Shown in pieces: positions 27,417 to 35,386 of a stretch of DNA of 64,000 nucleotides. A program made the translations under genes and the position numbers. The stretch covers positions 16,593 through 80,592 of the forward strand of contig NZ_JAESWC010000023.1 in the NCBI RefSeq assembly GCF_016765585.1. The letters run 5' to 3'. The notes beneath the pieces were generated by a model. It did no database searches. It was not told the origin of the DNA and saw nothing but the letters and a program-made list of their open reading frames with translations. Every line of letters begins with the position of its first letter. The stretch's first letter is position 1. The stretch comes from Clostridium rhizosphaerae. GTDB taxonomy: Bacteria; Bacillota; Clostridia; Clostridiales; Clostridiaceae.

Positions 27417-28016
27417 CTACATTTCTTTAATTGATTCTCTAAACTCATCAAGATTTTCTACTAATTCTTCATACAATTCCGTTTTTCTTTTAATAATATT
27501 TAAAACCTCAGGCTTATATATAAACTTGCTTTCATAAAGCAGTTTCATAGATTGTATATCAACACCTTCAATAATAAGATTATTATCTAAAGTAACCGAT
27601 AACTTATATAAATCATCTTTAATCTGCTTCTTTAGATCCTTGTTCCATTTACTCACTACCTCAGATAATAACCATATTATCCAAATTCCATCTCTTGATT
27701 TTAAGACTTTTTTTACATATGGTACTACCTCATCATCAACTGTAATCAATAAGTCAACTATTTCTTGTGCACCAGGCCAGTTCATATCTTGAATCCATTC
27801 CAAAAGTTCTGGAATTATCGATTTAACTCTTGGATATCCAATTTTCTTTAAAACTATTGCTGCATTTCTCCAATAGTTCTTTGATATTGGTTGTAGAAGT
27901 AAATGCAATTTTGAGCCTTCAAGATTAATAAGTTGACTTATAGCATAGTCTTGTAAATATTGAGGTGCCTCTGAGTTTAGATTTTGTATATATTCTTCAA
28001 TTTCAATGTTATCCAT
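27417..28016 (-). CDS. DUF5071 family protein
   Basis: A 199-aa helical protein with IPELLEWIQDMNWPGAQEIV (about 78-97), the hallmark of DUF5071, preceded by HEAT-like helices. No catalytic residues are evident. This family is unannotated functionally and is often found in accessory regions. No attC follows this gene. Confidence 0.78.
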   Translation of the reverse strand: MDNIEIEEYIQNLNSEAPQYLQDYAISQLINLEGSKLHLLLQPISKNYWRNAAIVLKKIGYPRVKSIIPELLEWIQDMNWPGAQEIVDLLITVDDEVVPYVKKVLKSRDGIWIIWLLSEVVSKWNKDLKKQIKDDLYKLSVTLDNNLIIEGVDIQSMKLLYESKFIYKPEVLNIIKRKTELYEELVENLDEFRESIKEM

Positions 28017-28135
28017 TACTCTCTCCTAATATTTTAATCTCTAAATAGCAAAACTTATGATCATTGCATAATCCTTATTGTACTTCTGTATAACTTTATA
28101 TTCTAGAAATTCACAATATTTCCTTCATAAAAATT

Positions 28136-28165
28136 AAAGCTAGAAGAATTAATTCCTCTAGCTTT
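28136..28165. terminator. Terminator-like hairpin
   Basis: A perfect 9-bp stem AAAGCTAGA / TCTAGCTTT with a 12-nt loop, downstream of the 62-aa gene (stop 28215) on the minus strand. Confidence 0.6.
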
Positions 28166-28214
28166 GCTTGATTCAATATTTAAGAATATGTATCATAATA
28201 TATTTTAATTTATA

Positions 28215-28403
28215 TTATACTATTTTCTTTTTAACATTGTTTTTCATTATACTACCTGAGCTATTTTTCTTTATTTGTTCAAGTATATCAAAAAATGATG
28301 CACCTTCCTCATTAGCTCTTCTTTTACGGTTATATTCATATGTATTTTCTACCTCTTTGTGCATTCTGCTTTGATCAGACTTATTAATTGGATTAACTCG
28401 CAT
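28215..28403 (-). CDS. Small hypothetical protein, 62 aa
   Basis: A charged protein starting MRVNPINKSDQSR, with a central basic stretch (YNRKRRANEEG) and the helix SFFDILEQIKKNS. It is preceded by GGGAG at suitable spacing; the frame extends to 28418, but the ATG at 28403 is better placed. The function is unknown. I prefer it to the overlapping plus-strand frame because of its codon usage and ribosome binding site. Confidence 0.55.
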   Translation of the reverse strand: MRVNPINKSDQSRMHKEVENTYEYNRKRRANEEGASFFDILEQIKKNSSGSIMKNNVKKKIV

Positions 28404-28467
28404 TTTTATCACTCCCATGTATAAATACGAAACCTACATTCCTTTTTATAGTGTATGGAATGAAAAT

Positions 28468-28495
28468 ATACCTTATTACCAGGGCAATAAGGTAT
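28468..28495 (-). terminator. Terminator of the sigma/anti-sigma operon
   Basis: A 10-bp stem ATACCTTATT / AATAAGGTAT with an 8-nt loop, 7 bp past the stop at 28503, followed on the minus strand by ATTTTC. Confidence 0.75.
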
Positions 28496-28502
28496 ATTTA
28501 AC

Positions 28503-29435
28503 CTAATTTAATTCATTCCAGAACTTATGGAAAGCTTCATTATCCATCTTGAAAAAGCAATGAGAACTGTTATAAAATATATAACCATTTTTAAATAGTC
28601 TTAATTGAACCTCGCTTCCATCCTTTAAAGTTATATATATAAACTTTTGATTTGCGTCTCCTTGGTTATCAAAAAGATTCATTAAGCTCTCTTGTGTATA
28701 TGGAGTTGTATTTTTTAATTCCTTTATAAAGTTGTTTAATGACTGGAGGTTTTTCAGCTCTGTATATTGTTGTTTGTTGTTATTCCAGCTTTCGAACTTC
28801 TCTAGTGTCGCGGAACTTATATTATTTTCTATTTTTAATTTACCAAAAACATCCTCACCTGATTTTATAGTAATTCCATTGAAGCACTCAAAAAACTCTG
28901 CATTAACTATTCCTTCTTGATTAGTATAGGTCATTATTCTGAAGCTTTTATCATACCCCTTAACAGAGTAAACCTCAGCTATACCAATTGTTGATGCAAA
29001 CTCGACAGCATAATCTTTCTGCTTGCTCCATTCATCTATATTTCCTTTTGTAGTTCCAAGCTTTTCACCAAGCAATTTTTTTCCATATTCAGGACTTATT
29101 TTTGTACCTGATTGAGTATATATTCTTCCTTCATATACAATAAGCCCTATCATATTCGCCTTTGAACCTTTTTGATTTGGTAATTGAATTTTAGGTATAT
29201 TGATACCCTCTCCAGAGTTTGAGACTACAGGAGGAGTAGTTGCTTTTTTCTCTACGAGCTTATGCCCAAATATTCCAAGGTTTGTAACTATCACAATAGT
29301 AGCTGCTAAAGCAGCTATTCTTTTCATGGAAAACTTATTATTTTGTTTTTGTGATATTTTTTCTGCCAGTCTTTGCTCCATTTCTTTATCTGGAACTAGC
29401 TTTTCAATTGCACTCTTAATTTCGTCCCTTTTCAT
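28503..29435 (-). CDS. Anti-sigma factor-like membrane protein
   Basis: A 310-aa protein with a short cytoplasmic N-terminus (about 1-38, rich in K and E), one membrane helix (about 39-60, ALAATIVIVTNLGIFG) and an extracellular domain with no recognised family. It is encoded with a 4-bp overlap after an ECF sigma factor, the standard arrangement for a cognate anti-sigma factor. It would hold the sigma factor at the membrane until a signal arrives; the signal is unknown. Confidence 0.82.
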   Translation of the reverse strand: MKRDEIKSAIEKLVPDKEMEQRLAEKISQKQNNKFSMKRIAALAATIVIVTNLGIFGHKLVEKKATTPPVVSNSGEGINIPKIQLPNQKGSKANMIGLIVYEGRIYTQSGTKISPEYGKKLLGEKLGTTKGNIDEWSKQKDYAVEFASTIGIAEVYSVKGYDKSFRIMTYTNQEGIVNAEFFECFNGITIKSGEDVFGKLKIENNISSATLEKFESWNNNKQQYTELKNLQSLNNFIKELKNTTPYTQESLMNLFDNQGDANQKFIYITLKDGSEVQLRLFKNGYIFYNSSHCFFKMDNEAFHKFWNELN

Positions 29436-29926
29436 AACTGCTCTCCCTCCAATTCTATTTTTAATGTGTGTCGTCCACGTTTTAAGCGCATTTTTACAGC
29501 AGACTCTGATATATTAAGTATTTCTGATATATACTTAACACTATAATCTTCAAAGTAATAAAGATAAATAACATCCTTGTACTTGGAAGATAGCTTTAAA
29601 ATCTCCTCCATGACATTCATATCATTAGAATTGTCATAGTAGCTCTCAATATCCTCCTGTTTAAACACCCGTTTATGCCATACACTTCTAAGCATATCTT
29701 TACATATATTGATAGTTACTCTGATTAGCCAAGCTTTTTCATGTTCTTCATCAACAAATTGCGGGCTCTTGTAAATTAGTTTAAAAAAAGCTTCCTGAAT
29801 AGCTTCCTCTGCATCCTCTTTATTACCAAGGTAAACCATGCAAACTTTAAATATCATATCACTGTATAAATTGTACTTTTGTGCGAAATCATCAGTTTTA
29901 TATTTAGACGGCTTCTCCAAAATCAA
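29432..29926 (-). CDS. ECF-type RNA polymerase sigma factor
   Basis: A 164-aa sigma-70 family protein. Region 2 includes YLGNKEDAEEAIQEAFFKL and WLIRVTINICKDMLR. Region 4 includes KDVIYLYYFEDYSVKYISEI and the HTH helix ISESAVKMRLKRGRHTL. The stop overlaps the anti-sigma start by 4 bp, so the two are translationally coupled. An autoregulated promoter is expected, but I cannot define it. Confidence 0.94.
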   Translation of the reverse strand: MILEKPSKYKTDDFAQKYNLYSDMIFKVCMVYLGNKEDAEEAIQEAFFKLIYKSPQFVDEEHEKAWLIRVTINICKDMLRSVWHKRVFKQEDIESYYDNSNDMNVMEEILKLSSKYKDVIYLYYFEDYSVKYISEILNISESAVKMRLKRGRHTLKIELEGEQL

Positions 29927-30062
29927 AACCTCCTTTCATCTATAACACGAATCAAAGTGGCTGATAGTCACATTTAAAATAATAAAAAATAACTTTTTTT
30001 ATTGAGTAGTGCTAATTATATTAAAGTACTATTTATAGATGTTTTTGAGATTATAATATTTT

Positions 30063-30092
30063 AAGGGAGACCTTCATTAGGAGGTCTCCCTT
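30063..30092 (-). terminator. Hairpin after the toroid-fold gene
   Basis: A 10-bp perfect stem AAGGGAGACC / GGTCTCCCTT with a 10-nt loop, 38 bp past the stop at 30130. Confidence 0.65.
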
Positions 30093-30129
30093 AATTTTGA
30101 GAGCTAAAGGGCATCAAAATAAAAAAGTC

Positions 30130-31050
30130 TTACTGCGTTCTTCTAAAATTCTTTAAGAACTTTGCTCTTTCAATTGCCTTTATAGATTTCCACCAGTTTT
30201 CACTAATTGTTGACTCTTTGGGATACTTTTCGTTATTTTCAAACCATGACCATGAGATTGGCCAAACATCATTTTCTAGTAGAGTATCACATAAAAAATC
30301 TAATTCTACATTAATAATATCTTTATTATCTTGATAAAAAATACTATCTTCAAATTTGATATAATCCGACGGTCTATAACCATAGTAAGGCCACTGCTCT
30401 GGGTTTCGCTGGATAGAGTTATTTACTAGTTCTTTTAGTCTTAACTCCAATTTATCATAATCATAACCCTTAATCTGTGCATGTTTCATAGCATTAACCA
30501 AGGAAATATATCCAGTTGGCCCCATATCTCCAAGATTATCATCGAATAGTTTTACCAGCATCTTACCAATAAGTTCTAATGCCGCCGAATACATTTTTGA
30601 GTCACAATAATTCTCAATGATAAATGAACAAAATCCTAAAATAACACCTGTACTTTCAGTTATATTATACTTTTCATCATAATTATAATAACTAGCATGA
30701 GGATAATCTTTGTTTGTAATCGCAGTAAAAGTACAACCTTTCGGAAAGTTTAATTCAGTATCAATGTACCTCTTTATGCCTAAATATATTGGATGCTGCA
30801 TATCAAAGAATTCAATATCCTTTAAGATATTAATACTAAATAGCGTTGCCATTGGTAATGAGTTTACATTCCAATTATCAGGATCAACCGCATTGCCAAA
30901 TCCACCATCCTCGTTTTGATAATACATTAAGGCGTTAACCACATCTTCTTTATTTCCGTTCTCAAAATGATAATTCCATATTGCAAGCTCAAGTTCTCTT
31001 GCATTTCTATGCATCCAAGATGCTACATGGTTTAAGTTTACTTTCTTCAT
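30130..31050 (-). CDS. Prenyltransferase/squalene-cyclase-like alpha-alpha toroid protein
   Basis: A 306-aa protein with a helical repeat and the QxDGGFGNA-type motif YYQNEDGGFGNAVDPDNWN (about 49-67), typical of prenyltransferase/squalene-oxidase repeats. The DxDD or DCTAE catalytic motifs of true cyclases are not evident, so the activity is uncertain. GGGGGG precedes the ATG at 31050. Confidence 0.75.
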   Translation of the reverse strand: MKKVNLNHVASWMHRNARELELAIWNYHFENGNKEDVVNALMYYQNEDGGFGNAVDPDNWNVNSLPMATLFSINILKDIEFFDMQHPIYLGIKRYIDTELNFPKGCTFTAITNKDYPHASYYNYDEKYNITESTGVILGFCSFIIENYCDSKMYSAALELIGKMLVKLFDDNLGDMGPTGYISLVNAMKHAQIKGYDYDKLELRLKELVNNSIQRNPEQWPYYGYRPSDYIKFEDSIFYQDNKDIINVELDFLCDTLLENDVWPISWSWFENNEKYPKESTISENWWKSIKAIERAKFLKNFRRTQ

Positions 31051-31148
31051 AAATACCCCCCACAAGTTAATATTTGTCTTTAGCTTGTACCTTATTTACT
31101 TCTTTTAGTATACCATATCTTGTAAGTACATTATTACTTAATAAAAAA

Positions 31149-31177
31149 TGTGCTACCTAAACAAATTAGGTAACACA
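31149..31177 (-). terminator. Terminator overlapping the CD3324-type stop codon
   Basis: The stem TACCTAA / TTAGGTA is extended by TGTG/CACA with one mismatch. It includes the stop codon of the gene at 31166 and is followed on the minus strand by a run of Ts (CATTTTTTAT). Confidence 0.85.
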
Positions 31178-31459
31178 TTCTATATTATGGTATTTCCTCG
31201 TTTCTAAAATAATCCTCTGTATACTTTTGTATGACAAATAATACTTCTCTGAAAGGGATTTTGTGCACATTCCCTTTAAATAATCTTCATATATACTTGC
31301 ATTCCTTTTGGAAAGTTCGCTTTTGCTATTGGTTAGTTTCCCCCAAGCAATTTTATTTTCTTCTTTCTTCGGTATATAAATGAATTCACCATCCACATAG
31401 TTTTGAATTATCTCTAGTATTTCACTCGGGAAAATATCCCTTGCGTTTGAATAGCTCAT
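31166..31459 (-). CDS. CD3324 family putative DNA-binding protein
   Basis: A 97-aa protein with IFPSEILEIIQNYVDGEFIY, then PKKEENKIAWG and the HTH-like LSEKYYLSYKSIQRII. This is the Mor/CD3324 type seen widely in Clostridia, where it is a predicted transcriptional regulator. Its leader and first three codons share a duplicated sequence with the DUF1062 gene at 32286. Confidence 0.88.
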   Translation of the reverse strand: MSYSNARDIFPSEILEIIQNYVDGEFIYIPKKEENKIAWGKLTNSKSELSKRNASIYEDYLKGMCTKSLSEKYYLSYKSIQRIILETRKYHNIECVT

Positions 31460-31580
31460 TTGATGCTCCTCCTAAATATGGTTTTACTTTAGGATTAGCA
31501 AAGGCTATTTTTTACAACTTATTAACTACCTTTATGCAATAGCCCCTGCTATGCACAAAAAATATATCTTCTCATAAAAC
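31451..31580 (-). promoter_or_regulatory. Duplicated structured leader, copy 1 (CD3324-type gene)
   Basis: It shares TTTGG/AGGAT-TAGCAAAGGCTATT, TATGCAATAGCC and CTGCTATGCA blocks with 32277-32405, including AGGAGGAGC ribosome binding sequence and start-codon context. Minus-strand GCAGGGGCTATT (31538-31549) can pair over 12 bp with AATAGCCTTTGC (31498-31509). The hairpin ends about 28 bp before the ribosome binding site. Confidence 0.6.
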
Positions 31581-31668
31581 AATGCTCCCTTCTTAACTAC
31601 CCTTACACAAATTTTACCAAAACTGCTTCATGATTGCAACAGATGCTTACAGCCAATAGAATATAGTA

Positions 31669-32286
31669 TCATATTGCGCCCTCTAAGGTTTCTATATTAT
31701 CTACTACCTGTAAAACATGTATCTCCATTCCATCCCGCACCTTTATATTTGATGAATTTTTATTATCATTAACAAAGACTATCCCTTTTTCAATCATACT
31801 CTTAATTTTACTCCTTGAAATTTCAAGTATGTCACTTAAAAGCTTATCAACTCTTAAGTCTATTGGATACTTGCAAATAATCTCAATAACAAGTTCATTT
31901 TCTTTTATATAGTATGCTTCTAATTTTCTTTGAACTAATCTATAACTTATATCATCTAAAAAAACTTCAGCTTTATTCGTGTTATATATACTTGAATTAA
32001 AGGCATATTCTCTGACCAAATCTCTGTCGTTGGAAAGAAATTTATTATACTCATTCTTACTAATATTACAAGGCTTTATTCTTTCATATATAGTCATATT
32101 CCAAGTTGATTTACATTTTTCACATTTATAAATTAACCAAATATCAATGCTATTTTTATTTGCATTTATTCTAAATTTTTCACTATTTATATAATTTGTT
32201 TTTTCATTGCACTTAGGACAACTTCTTTTTACTATCGGTAAGTTTTGAGGGACTAGTTCCCATTGATGTTTATTTAAATAGCTCAT
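31669..32286 (-). CDS. DUF1062 family protein
   Basis: A 205-aa protein with two CxxC zinc-binding pairs: SCPKCNEKTN near residue 24 and YKCEKCKSTWNM near residue 53. A helical middle and an S4-like C-terminus (LLSDILEISRSKIKSMIEKG) follow. This matches the DUF1062 layout. The function is unknown; the S4-like part suggests RNA binding. TTGGAGGAGC before the ATG at 32286 sets the start. Its leader is homologous to that of the CD3324-type gene. Confidence 0.85.
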   Translation of the reverse strand: MSYLNKHQWELVPQNLPIVKRSCPKCNEKTNYINSEKFRINANKNSIDIWLIYKCEKCKSTWNMTIYERIKPCNISKNEYNKFLSNDRDLVREYAFNSSIYNTNKAEVFLDDISYRLVQRKLEAYYIKENELVIEIICKYPIDLRVDKLLSDILEISRSKIKSMIEKGIVFVNDNKNSSNIKVRDGMEIHVLQVVDNIETLEGAI

Positions 32287-32405
32287 TATGCTCCTCCAAG
32301 TCATTTATTTTTGGATTTGCAAAGGCTATTTCACTATATTTTCAACTAATAATGCAATAGCCTCTGCTATGCATTAAAAATATCTATTGTCATAAAAAAT
32401 TCCTC
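32277..32405 (-). promoter_or_regulatory. Duplicated structured leader, copy 2 (DUF1062 gene)
   Basis: Homologous to 31451-31580. The hairpin arms are minus-strand GCAGAGGCTATT (32356-32367) and AATAGCCTTTGC (32319-32330). Relative to copy 1 one base differs (G to A), changing a G-T wobble to an A-T pair and so preserving the stem. Confidence 0.6.
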
Positions 32406-32453
32406 CAATCTTTTTTCTAAATATATTTTATCAGCTCTACATACTGCATAAAA

Positions 32454-32484
32454 CCTCATTCTTATTTTATAAATAAGAATGAGG
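32454..32484 (-). terminator. Terminator downstream of the phosphotransferase gene
   Basis: A perfect 13-bp stem CCTCATTCTTATT / AATAAGAATGAGG with a 5-nt loop, followed by TTTTAT on the minus strand. It is about 195 bp past the stop at 32679; that 3' stretch shows no gene. Confidence 0.8.
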
Positions 32485-32678
32485 TCAGAATACCACCTGT
32501 TATTCAAAAGCACACATATAGATAGCATAATAGCTTCGTCTATCATCCATTTGACTGTTATTCATGGACAATGGAAAATTGTAAACTATAAGGTACGCCA
32601 GCACCCTATTTTTATTTTCTGTATTTCTTATTTATATTACATCAAAGTTTTCCTAATTGTTTAATCTAGAATACAATC

Positions 32679-33557
32679 TTATATGTAACCCTTATACCAA
32701 GTTGGAACGGGATTCTGCATATTATCATACCACTCAAGAACTTCTTTGGCCTGATTTATCATCGTGTCAATTTCACTTCGCCCAAATGGAATTGCCCAAG
32801 GTATAGATGATATGGTATTGCTTGAAATGTATAATGCAAGCAATCGCCAAAAATCCATTGGTACTTTTTCATGAAAATAGCCATTTACCATGCCAGAAGC
32901 AAAAAGTGGCGATTTTTGTGCACTCCAAACAATTCGATTAAATTCCTCCCATGGATCACCAAAATCATCTCTATCAAAGTCAATAATTTGCAGTTTGCCA
33001 TCATAATCAATCATCATATTTCCGACATGGTAATCACCATGCTGATAGCATTGTGGACGACTTTTCAGCAAATAGCGGTTTGTATTTATATAATCAATAA
33101 AAGATTGTCCGTTATCATATTTTATCGGGCAATCTTTATACATTTGGATTTTTCGCTCGATTTTACGATTAAATCGTACCTCCCATTCCTCCTGCGTATC
33201 AGGCGCTGAAATAGTATGAATATGCTTTAGTATTTGACCCGCCTCAATTCCATAAGCGTACTGTTCTGTATCAGTTAACATCATAAGTACCTCTTCGAAA
33301 TCTTTTCCTTCAATCCAACTTTGTAAGGAATATACACCTTCGTCACAAGTACCAAATGCAATCGGCTTACACATAGGAACACCGAGAGCCTCCACACACT
33401 GCATCATTTCAAATTCAACACTCTTGCGTTCTAGTTGCTCTATTTTTGAAATACGTAGCAAATATTTTTTCCCATCAGATGTTGTAACGCAATATTTTTT
33501 ATCACCTGACCATCCCTTTGCAATCTGTATCTTGGTCTTAAAATCGTATATAGACAA
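32679..33557 (-). CDS. APH-family phosphotransferase, 292 aa
   Basis: A kinase-like fold with the catalytic loop YQHGDYHVGNMMID (HGDxHxxN) and the metal-binding LQIIDFDRDDFGDPWEEF. The GWSGDKKYCVTT start is the nucleotide-binding strand. The DFGDPWEEF ending is typical of the aminoglycoside/macrolide phosphotransferase branch. Resistance is plausible but not shown. Its G+C and codon use look a little higher than those of its neighbours, which hints at recent transfer. Confidence 0.88.
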   Translation of the reverse strand: MSIYDFKTKIQIAKGWSGDKKYCVTTSDGKKYLLRISKIEQLERKSVEFEMMQCVEALGVPMCKPIAFGTCDEGVYSLQSWIEGKDFEEVLMMLTDTEQYAYGIEAGQILKHIHTISAPDTQEEWEVRFNRKIERKIQMYKDCPIKYDNGQSFIDYINTNRYLLKSRPQCYQHGDYHVGNMMIDYDGKLQIIDFDRDDFGDPWEEFNRIVWSAQKSPLFASGMVNGYFHEKVPMDFWRLLALYISSNTISSIPWAIPFGRSEIDTMINQAKEVLEWYDNMQNPVPTWYKGYI

Positions 33558-33559
33558 TC

Positions 33560-34017
33560 CTATTCATCTCCTACAAAAAAACAAATATTATGTTAGATAA
33601 ATTACTATTTATTAACTTATTTTATTTCAATTGCAGCTCTATAAAAATATATTATTCCATTTATGATGGCGACAATCTATTTGCATTCTATCCCATATAC
33701 ATAGATACCATCTCATATTCAAATATAAACCTATAAAAATATTCATATATTTAAATATAGACCTATAGAAATATATAAATATTTACTGCAAACATGCGGG
33801 TTTGCAATAAATTTGCTTTCTATAATATAAAAAAATATGCTCATATCTACATTATTATTAAACAGCCCATTATTTATTTTGTTTTAACATTTTTAGTTTT
33901 GTCCAATCTATTAGTCAATTGCAATAAGATTTCAACAACTGTCACATACTCCTGACACCGAGAAGCTTAGTGCAACTGAACTTAACTTAGCAGATTAAAT
34001 ATCAATTCATAGTGCTC
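33560..34017. other. Gene-free segment, A+T-rich, with tandem imperfect repeat
   Basis: No coding frame. It holds a near-duplicate of about 30 bp (AAATATAAACCTATA / AAATATAGACCTATA, 33720-33781), a TGCAAAC-ATGCGG-GTTTGCA hairpin (33787-33806), and the decayed attC-like half at 33941-33994. Confidence 0.5.
33941..33994 (-). repeat. Decayed attC-like half site
   Basis: CACATACTCCTGACACCGAG followed by AAGCTTAGTGC resembles the start of the class-B repeats. The second arm is lost. It lies 3' of the QueG-like remnant, as expected for that old cassette. Confidence 0.55.
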
Positions 34018-34443
34018 TTATAATTTATAACTATTATTTTTCATATATTTTTGTGTCCATGTACAATTAGCTAAACACTTTAAACAACCGATACAGTTGT
34101 ATACATCCAGAATTAAATCCCTATGAACATTTCTATTCCAAGTGCAGCCATGAATTACTCCTGCTGGACAAATATCCTTACAAACTGTACATTCTCCGCA
34201 GCTAGACGTTAGAATCGGTTTATTTTCAGTAGGCAATTGCGCATTTGTCAATACTGTACACATACAAAATGCACTTCCATATTCCTCGGTAACTAACAAG
34301 TTGTCTTTTCCAATCCAACCTAACCCTGATAAAAGGGCAATAGCTTTATGTGGAAGTGGAGTTGTTTTCGTTGCTTCATCATATAATCCGTTTGTCAATA
34401 GACTCCTTGTCAGAAAACTGACTAAATATAAAATTCCTATCAC
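34018..34443 (-). pseudogene. QueG-like 4Fe-4S protein fragment, N-terminus missing
   Basis: The translation holds GWIGKDNLLVTEEYGSAFCM, CGECTVCKDICPAGV and CIGCLKCLANC, i.e. the core and ferredoxin-type 4Fe-4S region of the epoxyqueuosine reductase family. The usual N-terminal ~150 residues are missing; upstream of about residue 15 the DNA belongs to a GNAT gene in another frame. It is probably inactive. Confidence 0.75.
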
Positions 34444-34498
34444 TTGTTTCTATATTTTTTAAAAATAATCTCTCAGTTTCTAAATCAGTAAAAAACAT
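34379..34498 (-). pseudogene. GNAT N-terminal stub
   Basis: A 39-codon frame with a strong AGGGAGGGG site and ATG at 34498. It translates to the RimJ/RimL-like opening FFTDLETERLFLKNIETSD, then reaches a TGA inside the QueG-like fragment. It is the 5' end of a GNAT gene joined out of frame to the fragment at 34018-34443. Confidence 0.7.
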
Positions 34499-34625
34499 AA
34501 AACCCCTCCCTTAAACATAAGCTTAATATCTATGAAGCAAATTTTATTCTAGTCCAACATCTTGTTATTCAAGTAACCTAAACTTCTAAATGTGTAAACT
34601 ATACTTTCATAGACTTGAAATTGCA

Positions 34626-34800
34626 GATAACGCTTTGTGCTGTCGACATTCCTGAACCTTGGCGCGACACGCTTGGTGAAGAAATGTGCCTTGGCGTCAA
34701 TTCAATCAACAACCTATATATTCATTATAAACCATAAACTTACACTGTACTATATAAAAAAGTCCACCAGCAAAGGCGGACGACAGCATTTGGTTATATG
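34626..34800 (-). repeat. attC-like site, composite class
   Basis: Minus-strand arms: CATATAAC...ATGCTGTCG at the 5' end and CGACAGCAC...GTTATC at the 3' end. The L boxes pair across CGACAGCA/TGCTGTCG. The centre contains TCCACCAGCAAAGGCGGACG and an A+T-rich insert (CATAAACTTACACTG). It is followed on the plus side by the conserved 80-bp segment (34801-34875). Confidence 0.85.
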
Positions 34801-34974
34801 TAGTTTTAACCGTTCTCCTTTGAATAAAGTCTTTTTCAATTGACCTTAAATTATTTTTACAATATAAGAATAAGATATTTATGTTCATTATCACAACATA
34901 TCACTTGTGCATTTTTATACTTCCATGACCTTATTAATCGGCAAGCTTATTCTATCTAGGAATTTTATGAATAA

Positions 34975-35307
34975 CAATGTGGTATTGAAAGATTTCTGTT
35001 TATTAGAAACAATTATGAAATAATAAATTCTGGTTATACCGCCTGCATCTTGAAAACTACTTTATATAGCCCAAATGATAAGAAATCCATATTTGAGTTA
35101 GCTAATCAATTTTATTTTTATAAGATAATTGATGAATTTTCTAAAGCAAATATTCCAGACGCTGGTGTAAACAAGTGAAAATGAGAAAAAAATACTATAA
35201 AACCAAGAGAAATATTAGAAACGGCAGCTATGGCAATAGGAAGAGTACTTAATGGACTTAAGACCAAGCCAATGGCAGGTAAAAATACAGGTGCTGCTAG
35301 TATTTAG
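34975..35307 (+). pseudogene. Unidentified plus-strand gene remnant with two in-frame stops
   Basis: One reading frame of 111 codons is interrupted by TGA at 35176 and a second TGA two codons later, and ends with TAG at 35305. Translated parts include SPNDKKSIFELANQFYFY and KPREILETAAMAIGRVLNG. The protein-like composition on both sides in the same frame suggests one decayed gene. The family is not recognised. It is opposite in orientation to the array. Confidence 0.5.
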
Positions 35308-35386
35308 AATACTGATTGATGCGCGCATATTTCTGCATAAGCAATGAAGGTATATCTTCATAATATACCTCCAGTAACCGCATTCA

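Noticed and set aside
28168..28374. Plus-strand frame of 68 aa
   Set aside because: Antisense to the 62-aa gene, hydrophobic low-complexity, no ribosome binding site.
34706..34894. 61-62-aa frame, minus strand (also 57848-58033)
   Set aside because: They lie inside the composite attC-like repeats and the conserved 80-bp flank; no ribosome binding site. Artefacts of repeat sequence.
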